Positions 35,484 through 47,984 are shown, counted from the stretch's first letter. The stretch is DNA of 64,000 nucleotides from Auxenochlorella pyrenoidosa (GCA_001430745.1 KQ482057.1:774051-838050); one strand, 5' to 3'. Translations and numbers: made by a program. The notes: generated from the sequence alone by a model not told the origin.

Positions 35484-36111
35484 GCTTGCGCGAGTGAAGC
35501 AGTAAGGTTTCGCCAAGGCTGTCAAGGTCTCCAGCTGGGCCTGGGCTGCCTGTAGCGATGTTTAAATCTGCACAAGGTGGGAGGTGAAAGAAGAGGAAGG
35601 CGAGTGGGGAAGGGTGGGGCATCCACCCTGGCGCGCCAGCAGTCACCGACGCTGCAGTGACTTGGAAGGGTGATTTTTTTTGGCTCTCACTTTCTCGCAT
35701 GCCCCTATAGAAATTATGACTTAAGATGTGCAGGCCTATGTTACTGGAACTGAGCCAGCAGTGAGTGGAGTGCAGCTGCTGCACGATGGATTCTCTGCCA
35801 GTGCCATACTTCAGACATGCGCCCCACCCCACCCCAACCCACCCACACGCTGCTCTCTCTGCGTTCTTCAGCATCCTTGCCAAAGCAACAGAAAACGCAG
35901 CCTGCACAAACCCTGAAACCCTGGAGTACGAAAGGAGCAACACCCTGTGCAGGACTGCTGGCGCTTACAAGCTGTGAGGTCCCTTTGCAACCGGGGCAGC
36001 ACGGCCAGCAGGTGCAAGGCCAATGCAGCAGCCAGTGGCATTCATGAGAGCAGAGGAGGTGCTGTGCAAGCGCAGGCAGCTGCTCTGTGCACACGGCTCT
36101 GCCCCTGCTGT
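35484..36111. other. Intergenic: TMEM209 3' UTR and DUF262-gene promoter
   Basis: This 628 bp spacer separates two minus-strand genes. A TTACA (TGTAA on the minus strand) at 35965-35969 fits the TMEM209 poly(A) signal. The half nearer the DUF262 gene (35540-35730) is AT-richer, with GATTTTTTTTGG at 35671-35682, and may be promoter or an upstream UTR exon. No further gene was seen. Confidence 0.4.
35965..35969 (-). promoter_or_regulatory. TGTAA poly(A) signal of TMEM209-like gene
   Basis: CTTGTAAGCGCC on the minus strand lies 142 nt past the stop at 36112-36114, with the expected orientation for a green-algal polyadenylation signal. Confidence 0.4.
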
Positions 36112-39100
36112 TCACAGGAAGCGGGCCAGCAGGCGGGAGGCCGAGGAGATGACGTCGAAGCGCGGGCGGTACCGCCTCAGCACGTGCTCCGCCTGCAGGT
36201 GCTGCAGGTGCCGCCCGCCCAGGCTGCCGTCCAGCTCGCTCTGGCTGAGGTGCAGGAACAGCAGCAGCACCTGCGGCGCGGGGCGGGGGCATGCGTGGCC
36301 AGGGACCTTCTTCACGCGGCGGGCGGCTCTGCAACGGCCTACAGCTGCGTGCCCAGGGCTGTGCAGCACGAGGGAAGCGGCGCTTGCTTGCCACCATGNN
36401 NNNNNNNNNNNNNNNNNNNNNNNNNNNNNNNNNNNNNNNNNNNNNNNNNNNNNNNNNNNNNNNNNNNNNNNNNNNNNNNNNNNNNNNNNNNNNNNNNNNN
36501 NNNNNNNNNNNNNNNNNNNNNNNNNNNNNNNNNNNNNNNNNNNNNNNNNNNNNNNNNNNNNNNNNNNNNNNNNNNNNNNNNNNNNNNNNNNNNNNNNNNN
36601 NNNNNNNNNNNNNNNNNNNNNNNNNNNNNNNNNNNNNNNNNNNNNNNNNNNNNNNNNNNNNNNNNNNNNNNNNNNNNNNNNNNNNNNNNNNNNNNNNNNN
36701 NNNNNNNNNNNNNNNNNNNNNNNNNNNNNNNNNNNNNNNNNNNNNNNNNNNNNNNNNNNNNNNNNNNNNNNNNNNNNNNNNNNNNNNNNNNNNNNNNNNN
36801 NNNNNNNNNNNNNNNNNNNNNNNNNNNNNNNNNNNNNNNNNNNNNNNNNNNNNNNNNNNNNNNNNNNNNNNNNNNNNNNNNNNNNNNNNNNNNNNNNNNN
36901 NNNNNNNNNNNNNNNNNNNNNNNNNNNNNNNNNNNNNNNNNNNNNNNNNNNNNNNNNNNNNNNNNNNNNNNNNNNNNNNNNNNNNNNNNNNNNNNNNNNN
37001 NNNNNNNNNNNNNNNNNNNNNNNNNNNNNNNNNNNNNNNNNNNNNNNNNNNNNNNNNNNNNNNNNNNNNNNNNNNNNNNNNNNNNNNNNNNNNNNNNNNN
37101 NNNNNNNNNNNNNNNNNNNNNNNNNNNNNNNNNNNNNNNNNNNNNNNNNNNNNNNNNNNNNNNNNNNNNNNNNNNNNNNNNNNNNNNNNNNNNNNNNNNN
37201 NNNNNNNNNNNNNNNNNNNNNNNNNNNNNNNNNNNNNNNNNACCTGCAGCAGCGCCAGGCTGCCCGACGCCGCGTACACGCTGTCGCCGGCCACCACCAG
37301 CGAGAAGAGCGGCTGCTGCGTGCCCAGCTGCAGGCCCACCAGCGCGGTGCCCCGGGGGGTGGCCGGCGGGCGCGAGGGCAGCACCCCCACGTAGCCCTCT
37401 GCCGGCTTGCTGGGCAGCTTGCCCAGGTACAGGGTGCCGTTCACGCCGCTGACCACGGTGGGGTCGCCCTGCAGGGGAGGCAGCCGGGCAGAGGGCAGCC
37501 GGGCTGGCGTCACGGGGCCGACCAGGGGGCAACCAGCCGGTGGATGGGGCAGGTGAACGAGGTTTGAGGACAACGTGCTGAGGCGGGGCCGGCCGCTGAA
37601 ACAGCGGCGCACTGTGGGGCCGGCGACGGACCAGCAAGGCGGGGAGAGGAGCGGGCACTGGACATTGAGCACCCTGCGTGGCCGCACACAGCCGCTGCGT
37701 GGAGTGCCCAGTACCCAGGCACGCAGGGCGGCGCAGCATGCAGTGTCCAGGCACAATTGGTGCCCCCTGCCCTCCCCACCTCCACGGGGAACAGCCACTG
37801 CGGCGCCGCCAGGTAGCAGGCAAACAGGTAGAAGACCAGGGCCGAGTCGGTGGGCAGCTCGGCGCTCCAGGGCTTGCCGCCCCACTCGCCGCCGGCGTTC
37901 CACTCAAAGGCCGCCATGCAGCTGCCCTCTGCAGGGGGCGGCCGGGCAGGAATGGGAGAGCGCTGCTCACCCAAAAATGAGTACGGAGAGATGACTGGCA
38001 AGGGAGCACTTGGCCTGGGCACACAGATGCTGCCTTCAATGCAGTGCCCCCTGCGCAGTGATGCGTCACACAGAGCATGGCCCCAACCGCCCACTGGGCC
38101 CCCCTTAACACACCTGCAAGCTCGCGGATGCGCGCCGCAATGTACCCCTGCGGCGTGGGCGGCAGCAGCCCTGGCGGGTACTCGCCACGCAGCAGGGAGG
38201 AGAGCCGCTGGTAGGCGTTGACCGCCTGCAAGCAGCGCAGGCGGGAGGGCAGGGGCACAGGGTAGAAGTTGGGGAGGGCGAAGGTGCCACCAACTTGGCC
38301 GGCCGTTCAAGAGGGCAAGGCAGGGCAGCCGCTGCTGTGTGGCACCAACCCCATATACGAGGCAGACGGCATGGCAGGGGCAGGAAGCAGGGAGCAGCCC
38401 AGGCGCATTTTGCCCTGACTCAAGACACGGTGCTTGCCATGAGATCGAGCCCGCTGCGCGCTGCTTTCCCCTCCTCTCCACAAGCCAGGCCACAAGCATA
38501 GGCGCTCAACTCAGGCCCAGGCCCCCACCTCTAGGCACGCGGTCGCCTCGGCCGGCGGCTGCAGGCTGCCCAGCGAGCGCAGGCGCGCCAGCAGCTGCTC
38601 CCGCATCTGCGACACCACCAGCTCGTCGTCCGCGTGGTTGCGCTGCCGGCCTGTTGCACGGGGAAAAGAGCAGGGGCGAGTTGCCGGCTCGGCAGGGGCC
38701 GCCAGGTGGCGCTGCTCAGACTGAAGCTCACTGGCTGCGTGGCTTCATCAACCTCTCCCGGTGCCCGCGACGCACCTGACTGGCCCTCCAGCGGCTGCAG
38801 CTGCACGCCCTGCCACCCGATGCGCGCCGCTGTCTCGATCACGTGCGTGTGCGCGCCGTCTATCGCCCTGACCAGCGGCTTGAGCAGGCGGGCGGCCATC
38901 CACTCGCGCAGGCGCTCCGTGCCGTGCTGCACGTGGGGTGGACCAGCAGGGCAGAGTACCTCAATATACTCTCTCTTTGGGAGCAGAGCGGTGTCGCGTT
39001 GCGCTTTCCTCAGGAGCGTGTGCTGGCCTGTCTGCTCCACACAGCACAGCCAGGCGATGCAGCCTCGACCCAACAACGCCGCCCCGCCCAGCTGCCGACG

Positions 39101-40185
39101 TGCTTACGCCGCCGTCGCTACCTGCGCCCGATCCATCAACACCGACCCCCAAGCGCCCCGCCCCTTGCCTCGAGCGCCGCCTCGCTCAGCTGCAGCCGCT
39201 CCAGCAGCGCCCGCTTGCTCTCCAGGGTGGACGGCCCCACCTTGCCGTCGGTGGCCACTGGCACCGCTGCCTTGCCCTTGGGAACAGCCGAGGGGCGGTA
39301 CACAGGGCCGGGCCCGAGGGCGGGCGAGCCGGCGCCCGCGCCCAGCCGCACCCCTGCCGCCGGCTCAAAGCCGGGCTCGGGGGTGCGCTCTGCTGGCGGG
39401 GCCGTGCTGCCCTCAAACTCATCCTGCGGTCGTGTTTTGGGGGGTGCGGGAAGAGGGCATGGGCAGGGAGAGACGGGGCGCGCTGGGCAGCAGCATCCCC
39501 AGAGTCCCCTGTATGAAGCCGCCGCTCCCCATGCGCTGGGTTGCGATGTGCTCCTATTTCTGCACCTGCGATTCACCCCATGTGACCTAACACTCTCCTT
39601 GCTCTGAAGCCCCACCCCACAGCACCGCCCCTCACCAGCACGCGCCGCAGCTGCTCGGGCGTGCTGATCAGCCTGCTGCTGTAGGGGCTGGGCCGCCCCG
39701 CACTGCTCGCTGCCGCCGCAGGGCTGGGCTCTGCGCCTCCGGTGGGTGGTGCCACAACCAGGCTGCGCCCGCCGCGCAGCGGAGGGCCCAGGGAGGACGG
39801 CGTTTTGGGCGGTGCTGCTGCCACTGGTGCCGCCGCCACCGCTGGCTTTGCGGGCGCTGCTTTGCTTGCTAGATCCCTTATGCCTGTAGCCAGCAGCAAC
39901 GCTCCAAGTGCTTGCAGCAACATGCCTGCAAAGCTTGGGACAGCGGAGAAGTTGCAACAAGCAACGGCAAAGCAGGCGTCGGCTCTTCCCCAGGCTGGCG
40001 GCAGTAGGCGGCAGGTGGCGGGCTGTCCTGGTGGCGACAGCTGGCCCTGTGCGGCGCTCACCTAGCATTGGATTGTCTGCTGCGGGGCTGCAGGCAGCGG
40101 GAAAGGGCGTCAAGCGGTCAAGCGGCGCTGAGCGATCGACTCCACAGCAGGAGTGGCAGCTCGCAGACCCCTCACTCACCTCCAT
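36112..40185 (-). CDS. TMEM209: TMEM209-like nuclear-envelope protein (gap inside)
   Basis: This is a member of the TMEM209 family (annotated in plants as 'cytochrome b561 N-terminal domain' proteins). The human member is a nuclear-envelope protein linked to nucleoporins. The start is ATG at 40185; exon 1 is only ATG-GAG before a GTGAGT donor. Then come a short exon (AADNPMLG) and a hydrophobic segment, MLLQALGALLLATGIRDLAS. After a long Pro/Ala-rich disordered region come the conserved C-terminal blocks: REWMAARLLKPLVRAIDGAH; AVNAYQRLSSLLRGEYPPGL; YIAARIRELAG; CMAAFEWNAGGEWGGKPWSA followed by LPTDSALVFYLFACYL; YLGKLPSKPAEGYVGVLPSR; and VLLLFLHLSQSELDGSLGGR. The protein ends SASRLLARFL-stop. 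The 843-bp gap removes sequence between SVYAASGSLALLQ and the final exon, so conserved residues may be missing. It is divergent from the AC40 gene. Confidence 0.82.
36399..37241. other. Assembly gap (843 N) inside TMEM209-like gene
   Basis: A run of N lies between the SGSLALLQ exon on its right and the last exon on its left. Any exon in the gap is lost, and open frames reported across it on both strands are artefacts. Confidence 1.
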
Positions 40186-40513
40186 CGCGCTAACACAAGC
40201 AATAAAACAGCTGCAGCCAGCAGGGGAGCCGGCCGCCGCTTAGGAGGCTGCCGCTCAAGCAGTTTTGGCGGCAAAGCGTTCCAGGGCATGTCAATCGGTT
40301 CAAGTGGTCGATCCAATGCTCGATGTTCGGTCGAACCTTGAATGGCTTCCTTCCAAGACAAAACAAGGCCGCGAGAGAATAGTGGCAGCAGGCGCAGCAG
40401 TCTTGTTGCAAACGGGTTTCAACGCCGGCTTTCGAGCTCGCACGATATAATCGATACGATATCGTCCTCAACAACAGCTGCGGGAAGCTCCAGAAAGAGA
40501 GCGGCCGCCAAAC
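40186..40513. promoter_or_regulatory. Divergent promoter between TMEM209-like gene and AC40
   Basis: 328 bp separate the head-to-head start codons. The middle is AT-richer and holds a partly palindromic block, ACGATATAATCGATACGATA then TCGTCC, at 40440-40466, plus GTGGTCGATCC near 40303. The clustered CGATA cores resemble elements in the CCAR1/SDF2 and nucleoside hydrolase/kinesin promoters. Confidence 0.45.
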
Positions 40514-43500
40514 ATGGGAAGGACGAAGAAGGCGGGGCAGGCGAAGGCCGCAGCCGATGCAGCAGCGAAAGCAGCAGATGATGGTCCGTCCACAAGCTAT
40601 GACGCCACCCTCCCAAGCAACCTGGAGCTGGCGCGCACTCGGGTGGTGTGCGGCACGGATATGAACCTTCACGTGAGTCCATCTACCGGAGTGGCGGCCG
40701 CTGCAGTAGCCGGGCGTGTCCTAACCCCCCCATGCATGGTCGCATGCTGCCGCCGCCGCCGCCAGCCGCCGCCTGCGGCTGCTGCCTGCTGCCGCTCTGG
40801 CTGTGGCATTGCCATCGTGGTGCTGGCTATGGGACGCAATCATCCGCATTTCACCTGGCTGATGGGTAGAGCAGACATCATGTGGAGCCGCTGCCGAGCC
40901 GTTCAGCGGTGGTGCCCGCTGGCCTGCCACTGCTGCTGCCCCTCTCCACTCTGCCCTCCACCTTTCCAGCATGCCCCTTTTGTGCGCAACGTCATAGCCG
41001 GACTACCTGCGCTCCCGTGGGAGGATCTCAACCTCACCTGTTGCTTTGCCGGGCGTGCTGTTCCCTGCTGCTCGCAGACCACCAGCACGATTGCGGCGAG
41101 CCAGTGGGGCAGCCTGGGCGTGGACGCCTCATTCGACATGGCCAGCTTCAAAAAGGGCTTCTCCATCGATATAAAGCGCTACGAGGGGGACGACATGGAG
41201 TTTGAGATGAAGGGGGTGTCTTGCGCGGTGAGGCGGGCAGGCGAGCCGGGCGCGGCGGGGCGTGTGCACTACCTGCCAGTGCACCACACGCCAGCCAAGC
41301 AGGTTACGCAGTGAAGGGCGGGCTGGGCGGCACAGCACGGTGTGCTCAGCATCGGCTCAGCAGGTAACACAGACGCCTGCGCAGCGGTGGAGCAGCCGGA
41401 CCCCGCATCCTGTTGCTTTTCCCTGCTGAGCTGGACGCCCACCTGGCGGCTCGCCGGGCAGCGCGTCGGGAATCGCGAGCGCAGCAGCGCCCCGCCACAC
41501 CCCCGCCAATTGGCTCGAGGCCCCACCGGCTCCGCTGCCCTGGCGTCGCAGGTGGCCAACTCGCTGCGGCGCATCATGATTAGCGAGACGCCCACCATGG
41601 CCATTGAGCATGTGTACATCGTGAACAACACCTCGGTCATCCAGGACGAGGCGAGCCTTGAGGGGAGGATGGGGTGTGTGGGGTGGGGTGTATTTGTGTT
41701 TGTGTGTGTGGGGGGGGGGCCTGGGTGGGGAAGCGACGCCACGGTCGTTCCCGCTGTCCTGGCAGGCGGGGCAGGCAGCGGGCATGGAGAGGCCGACAGC
41801 CTGCCGCCTCGACACGCCGTGTGCGCCCACACGCTGGCAGGTTGTGCAGCCAGCATGCTGGCAGCGCCAGCCTGGTGCCGCAAGCGAGCACCCATGCCCA
41901 TTGCTGCTGGCCCTCGCCGCTGCCGCAGGTGCTGTCCCACCGGCTGGGGCTGGTGCCCTTGAAAGTGGACCCGCGGCTCTTCCAGTACAAGGTGGGCGCC
42001 AACACATACGTGGCTGAGGCAGCCTAATCAGCCCGGTGCTCATAGCCGTCTGTGGGAGCCACGCCGTTGGAGGGCGCGACTCGACGCCCGTTGGAACGGG
42101 CGCCTGCGCTGGCACGCCACACCGCACTCGGCACGGTGAAGCCCGCGCCTCGGCCAGGAACTGGAGCTCCTGCCGCTGGGACCCCCCTGTTAGTGCAGGC
42201 CAAGGAGGACGCCCCCAGCGAGCAGAACACCATCGTGCTCAAGCTCAAGGTGGAGTGCCGGCGGCTGCCCAACGGGGCCATGGAGAACGACAAGGTGTAC
42301 TCGCGAGACCTGGTGGTGAGTCAACCCCTCCCTGCTGGTGCAGTATCCCTGCATGAACCGCCGGTGATTGGGTTGGTGGCAGCGTGCAGCTGGCATGGCT
42401 TGCCTGTCGCAGGGTGCTGCCTCACGCCCTGCCCAGAGCAGCAACCTGCCCTGCTAGGGCAGTCGTCCACCCACCCACTGTTGCCATCTGGCCGTGGGTG
42501 TGGCAGCTGCTGCAGAGACACAGCACGCGGGCCCAGGAAGGTCAGCTTTCTGCCGCCCAATTCTCGCACTGAACTGCCACCTGCGCTGGCGGTGCCCCCC
42601 CTCCCCCGCAGTGGCTGCCAGAGGGCAGCGAGATGCCGGACGAGACGTCGTGCCGCTTCACCAGCAGCCAGGCGGCGCTGGTGCCGGGCGGCGTGCGCCC
42701 GGTGCACGACGACATCCTCATCGCCAAGCTGCGGCCGGGGCAGGCCATCGAGCTGGAGTGCCACTGCACCAAGGGTGCGCGGCGCCGGGGGCCCTCGCGC
42801 CTGTGCAACCTTGGACGAGCAGTGGGCAGGGCGAGAAATGACCCGCAGCTCTCGCAGCCGCCCTGTGCCCTGTCGACAGGCTGGGCAGCGCGCATCTTGA
42901 TGCCCGACCCCCTGCATCTGCTGCTTGCCCGGCCCTCACCCTGCGTGCCGCGCCCGCCCTGCCCCCAGGGGTGGGCGACGAGCATGCCAAGTGGTCACCA
43001 GTGGCCACGACATGGTACCGCCTGATGCCCGAGCTGGCGCTGCTGCAGCAGCCGCGGGGGCAGATAGCGGAGGAGCTGGCGGAGCAGCTGCCCGGGCTGC
43101 TGCAGCTCAGCGGCAGCGGCGACGAGGCCACGGTGGTGGTGGGCGACGTGCGCAAGCACGACAAGCTGCTCGAAAAGGTGCGCCTCGCCCCCGCCGCCCA
43201 CCCCACGCCTGCTGCCTTCTGGGCGTCCCGTGCCTGGTTGAATATTGCTAACTCCGGCCCGCCTCCAGCTGGCTCTGCTGGCCGTGCCCGCAATCATGCC
43301 TTCGCCCACGCTACGCCCATGCGCTCTTCGTTATCCTCTGTTCCCCGTGAATAATCTGTCAGATTGTACGTCGGCACCTCAAGCGCTGCAATCTGTTGCC
43401 CCATGCAGGCGCGGCGCCTGTCGGGCGACGACCGCTACGCCCCCTACCTGCAGCTGCGCAAGATCAAGGACCACTTCATCTTCACCATCGAGTCGGCGGG

Positions 43501-43837
43501 GGCCTGGCGGCCGCACGAGCTGTTCCAGTACGCTGTCGAGGTGAGGGGCGCACCAAGCCAGGGGGGGGGGGTGGCTTCACGTCCCAGCAGCCCACTTGGG
43601 ACCTGATTTGGCTGGGCGCCAGCCCCCAGCCGCCGCCAGAGTGCAGGCTATTCTGGAATGGGCGTGCCTACCTGCCCATGTGCTGCTGACTGGGGCCTCA
43701 TGCTGTCGGGCCTCATGCTGGCCTGCCCCTCTGCCAGACATGCTGCCCCTCCCGCTGCCCCAAGCCCGCAGGTGATGATGAGCAAATGCGACAAGGTGCT
43801 CGAGGGACTACAGGCCTTCCCGCAGCGCAGCTTCTAG
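40514..43837 (+). CDS. RPAC1: RNA polymerase I/III subunit AC40 (RPAC1)
   Basis: This is the alpha-like subunit shared by RNA polymerases I and III (yeast Rpc40, human POLR1C); it pairs with AC19 to nucleate enzyme assembly. The start is ATG at 40514 ([20 protein letters not shown]), a basic, disordered leader. Exon 1 ends at 40672; the next exon (41078-41226) gives [20 protein letters not shown]. The family signature follows: [31 protein letters not shown], and [20 protein letters not shown]. Later exons cover [76 protein letters not shown] and [11 protein letters not shown], ending [13 protein letters not shown]. All conserved blocks of the insertion and dimerisation domains are present. 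TGTAA lies 141 nt past the stop. Confidence 0.93.
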
Positions 43838-44113
43838 GTCGCCCACTGCGCCACTGGGCACGCGTAACGGCTACGGCCAGCACCGCCCGCCCCTGTGCCC
43901 ACCGCCTGGCGTGCCGCCCCGCCATGCAGCACTGCGCTTTGATAATGTACCATCCACCTCCTGGCAGGCAGCGGCTTTGTAACAAAATGGGGCATCAAGA
44001 GGAAGAATTGAGCAGCAATGTGGTCAGTCGTCGGTGCTGATGGGATAGGCAAGTCATGTCAACACGGCTGCTGGCGCAGCCAGGAACAGGTGCAGGCGCT
44101 GCAAAGCGGCGCT
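43838..44113. other. Convergent 3' flank of AC40 and ALG7
   Basis: 276 bp lie between convergent stop codons. It contains the AC40 TGTAA signal and no reading frame of interest. No matching minus-strand TGTAA was found for ALG7. Confidence 0.4.
43978..43982 (+). promoter_or_regulatory. TGTAA poly(A) signal of AC40
   Basis: CTTTGTAACAAAATG lies 141 nt after the AC40 stop on the same strand, a typical green-algal polyadenylation signal. Confidence 0.5.
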
Positions 44114-47100
44114 TTACGAGAGCTTGAACCACTCGGACAGTTTTGCTCGCGCCGCCAGCGCGGCGCCGCAGCAGGCCACCTGCCACAGCAGGATGCGCAT
44201 GCAGAGCCAGAACTCGGAGCAGGGGCCCAGCAGGCGCAGCATGGCGTTGACCACGTTCATGTTTGGCGTGGCGTGCAGCAGCCCGGTCTGGGGATCAAAC
44301 CTGCATTCGAGGGGAGGAAGCCGGCAGGAACAACAGCGACCTGAAGAAATGGCTGCAGGCATGGAACTGGCACAGATGTGGTGTGCGCCAGGCAGCATTC
44401 GCGCCCAGAAAAACGCTTTTACCAGCTGCCAGGGCGGACCCCCCTCTGACCTCGGCAGCCGGTGCCGCGGGCAGGGCACAATCTTGAACAGCTGTGGCAG
44501 GCTGTACACAAAGTTGACGATCTGCGGGGAGGGTCGAAGAGATAGCAGGGCTGGGAAAGCGGTCAGCGGCGGGAGGTCACGAGGACGAGCGCCGCAGGAG
44601 GCCGGCCCCGGCTCCCTGGCGCTGAGTGCAGCCCCGCCCCTGGATGCGCGCACCTGGGGCACAAAGAACATGAGCAGGGTCTCGGAGAAGTGGCCCAGGA
44701 TGCCCGCCACCGCCAGCGTCATGCCCGCAAAGTAGGTGAAGGTGTCGCCCACAAACACCTGAGGGCGGGGGGGCCCAGCAGCAAGCATGGCGACGTGTCA
44801 ACACCCCTGCACCACAGGCCTGCAGCCAAGGCCAAGCACGGGCCACTAGCGGGGGTGCACCACTTGGTGACCGGCCCCCCACCTGGGCGGGATACCAGTT
44901 GAAGGTGAGCAGCGCCAGCGTTGTGGCCGCCAGCGGCATCATCAGGTAGGCGGAGAACAGGTGGCCGTCGCGGATGGCCGGGTCCTTGCCCGCGGGGCCG
45001 CCCAGCATGACCAGGTTGTGCAGCAGGACTGCGCAGGGGCGTTGGGGCGGGGTGCGGGGGGCAGGGGGATGCACGTGGAAATGCAATGGCAGGCGTGCAG
45101 TCATCGTGGGCAGGCCAGGTGTGCTGCGGCCCACCGCCCTTGGCCCAGCGCGGCAATGGAACCCCCACCCGCACACACACACACCACCACCACCACCACC
45201 ACCACCACCACCACTCGGTCCCCCCACATCGACAACACCTGCAACCCCCCAGCCACCCACCAGCGCTGGCAATGACAAACGTCTGCCCCGCCTCCAGGCC
45301 GTTGACGCCGGCCAGGATGTTGATCGAGTTGGTGCAGAAGATGACGAGCATCACCATGTACACCTGCGGCGGGGGGCGGATGACGTCACTCTCGAGTTAA
45401 AAAAGTGGTCAGAGATGGCAAGCATCACCTTACACAGCCATAGACGCCTGCAGAGGAGAGAAGTGATGAAGCAGGCGGCCAGGTAACGCGCATTACTGTC
45501 ATAGCAAGGCTAATGCAAGTCAGAAAGGCCATATGCTTGGGCCAGAGTCAGGACAGCAGGGCTAAGCAGTCATGCAACCGGGCTGCCAGGCAGCCGGCCT
45601 GTAGCAATGCGTATGCTGGCATGGCCAGCGGAGCAGCGGCGCACCTTGTACAGCAGGCCAAGCTCCAGATATGCCGGCAAGCCCAGGGGCCCTCCCCGCA
45701 GCATCTTGGGCACAATCACGCCTGCAGCACGGTGAGAGCGCGGGGGCAGAGACAACAGGCAGGCTGAGAGGCAGGGCTGGCTTTATGGGCAAGCTCACCC
45801 TGCGCATCCTAACGCTGCAGCTAACAGCGATCCCCTTAGGTTTGGAATGCAGCCTGTGCGTGCCCTAAGCAGAATCTACCAGTCGCCGACTCTCTGCCTG
45901 GTGTTGCGCTCCGGCTGAGGCCTGCCCTGCGTTGAACCACCCCAAAGAGGCAGCCCACCCCCCACCCACCCGTGCCCCCGCTGTACGCGATGAGCAGCGG
46001 CAGCGAGGCGACGCAGGGCAGGATGAGCTTCACCCTCCAGGGGATGTCCAGCACGTCGTCGGCAAAGCCCAGGAACAGCATGAAGCAGATGGTGGCCAGG
46101 GCGGCATTGTAGTCCACCAGCCTGCTTGGCACGGGTGGGGGGGGAGTCTGGCGGCCGTTGAGGAGCTCGCTTGCAGCTCACACTGCTGGGATGAGCTGTG
46201 CGAGCAACCCATAGAAACAGCTTCGCTGACTCTGCCACATGACAGCGCTGCACAGTAACTGCCGAGTCGTCCAGCAGCTCAGCGGCTCGCGCTGCCAGGC
46301 AGCCGGCGTGCTCACCATGCGTCGCTGGCCAGCTGCACCTGGCGCTTGCCGCCCAGCGCCTCGTGCCAGCGCCCGTCGCGCAGCGCGCGCACCAGGGAGG
46401 GCGTGTCGTAGTAGTGCAGCTGCTGGAAGAGTATGACGCAGACCTGCAGCACGAGCAGCAGGCAGGCAGTGGGCAGCTGATGTGAAGGCAGACCACACGC
46501 AGTAGGCTTCCCAAGGCAACGCAGAACCATGCATTCCTGAGGTTCCGGGCACGGCGGGGCGGGCAGCGGGCCAGAGACACAGAGGTCATGAGCTGCTTGC
46601 AAAGTGCAGTGCTGCACTTGCTGGGGGAAGGGTCAGCTTGTGTCTCCTCGCAGAGTGGGAAGAACACACGCATGGGGTGTGCGCTCTGCGCTGCGGCAGT
46701 CCTGAGTGGAGGGGACAGGCTGCCTCCCCAGCCTGTGCAGTGCCCTGCCTACCCCCCCACCCCACCCCACCCCTGACCCCCCAGCAAAAGGCTCACCAGG
46801 AAGACGACCCCGGCAGCCAGACCCAGCGACTCGGGCACCTTCTTCTCCCCCTCCTTGCTGCCCTTCTTGTTGATGTCCATGCCAAACAGCCCCGCCTGCA
46901 GGAGGGGCGGAACATACCATGGAGGAGGTTCGAGCAGCCGAGGGCGGGTAGGGAGGCCAGTAGTCCTACTGAGCACATCCCCACGCTGGGCTGACAGCTC
47001 GCTCTCAGTCGTCACTAACCAGCCAGGCACAATTCACAAGCAGCAGCCCCACCACCAACACGACCAGCTGCAGCGGCAGCCCTTGCGGCAGCCGGGCTTG

Positions 47101-47548
47101 CCTTCAGGGTGTACGCCTTGGTCAGCGGGATGAGGCGCAGCGTCAGGAGGAAGCCCAGCACGCTGACCGCCGCAGATGTGAGGATGGAGTAGCGTGTGCG
47201 GTCGTCCGCGATCTGTCCAGCGGGTGCAGGCCAGCAGGGGTTTAGCGGCCTGAATCAGCCGGCCAAGCAAACGAGGCAGGGAAGACTGGCGGCGGCGGCG
47301 GCGGCAGCAGCAGCGAGGTGTTGCGGAGCGCGTAGGCGGCAGCCTGTAAGACTTTGTGGGCTGCTCAGGATTCTTCCAGCAAAGTCGAGGGTCGTCCGGC
47401 GCCCCACAGCGAAGCGTCAAAAGTGGACAGGCACCCATAGGGTTCTTCATGACGCGCTAGCGGCATTGATCACCTGAGTGCCCACCACCCACACCGCCGG
47501 CAGCAGGCAGGCTGCAGCCAGCAAGCGCAGCCACGCCGGCGGCCTCAT
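44114..47548 (-). CDS. ALG7: UDP-GlcNAc:dolichyl-P GlcNAc-1-P transferase (ALG7/DPAGT1)
   Basis: This ER-membrane enzyme transfers GlcNAc-1-phosphate from UDP-GlcNAc to dolichyl phosphate. It performs the first step of N-glycan precursor synthesis and is the tunicamycin target. The start is ATG at 47548 ([20 protein letters not shown], the first membrane segment). Exons then give [40 protein letters not shown] (cytosolic substrate loop), [29 protein letters not shown] with [12 protein letters not shown] (the Mg-binding DD motif), [38 protein letters not shown], the signature [80 protein letters not shown] and [17 protein letters not shown]. It ends SEWFKLS-stop. All family blocks and about ten membrane segments are present. 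An intronic (ACC)n tract lies at 45183-45214. Confidence 0.93.
45172..45214. repeat. (ACC)n microsatellite in ALG7 intron
   Basis: About ten ACC/CCA units preceded by a short (CA)n lie between the ALG7 exons ending IASAG (about 45275) and beginning [11 protein letters not shown] (about 45030). It is therefore intronic. It gives spurious polyHis, polyTrp and polyThr frames. Confidence 0.8.
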
Positions 47549-47984
47549 CGCTCGGTCTGGCTGTCGGCGCTGTGCTCGGGACTGGTTCTCAATCCTTTGA
47601 TCGTTCAGGGGGCAAGAAGGAGCTCCCAGATGCATGCCCATGCACCGCCTGCTGGGCCAGGCTGGCTGTGTTGTGCCAAAACTCACTTGCGGCCGAGTCA
47701 TTCGCTCGTTCTGCTTGCTGTATGCAACGATTACATTGCCTGTATTGCTCTTATTGTCGCCATCGCCAGAAAGGAGTCAGTCCCAGCGAGCACGGCCTTC
47801 GACCCTACTGCTCGAGAGTGCAGGGGCCATCACAGCAAGGTTCCCCATTCCCAATCGGTCTATTCAACTGTTGCAAGCGCTCGGATTGTCATTTGCAGCG
47901 CTGTGCTCTCAGTAGGCCGCTGCCGCCACCCCTGCCGTCCTGCCGGCGCGTGCACCGCCGCAAGCGCAGTCCTACTGATCCAGC
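47549..47984. promoter_or_regulatory. Divergent promoter between ALG7 and TenI-like gene
   Basis: 436 bp lie between head-to-head start codons. The central part (47690-47780) is AT-richer (CTGTATGCAACGATTACATTG, then CCTGTATTGCTCTTATTG). I looked for thiamine-pyrophosphate riboswitch sequences because of the TenI-like gene and found none. Confidence 0.4.

Noticed and set aside
35741..38258. Long reading frames across the second N run
   Set aside because: Same artefact; only the TMEM209-like exons on the minus strand carry conserved blocks.
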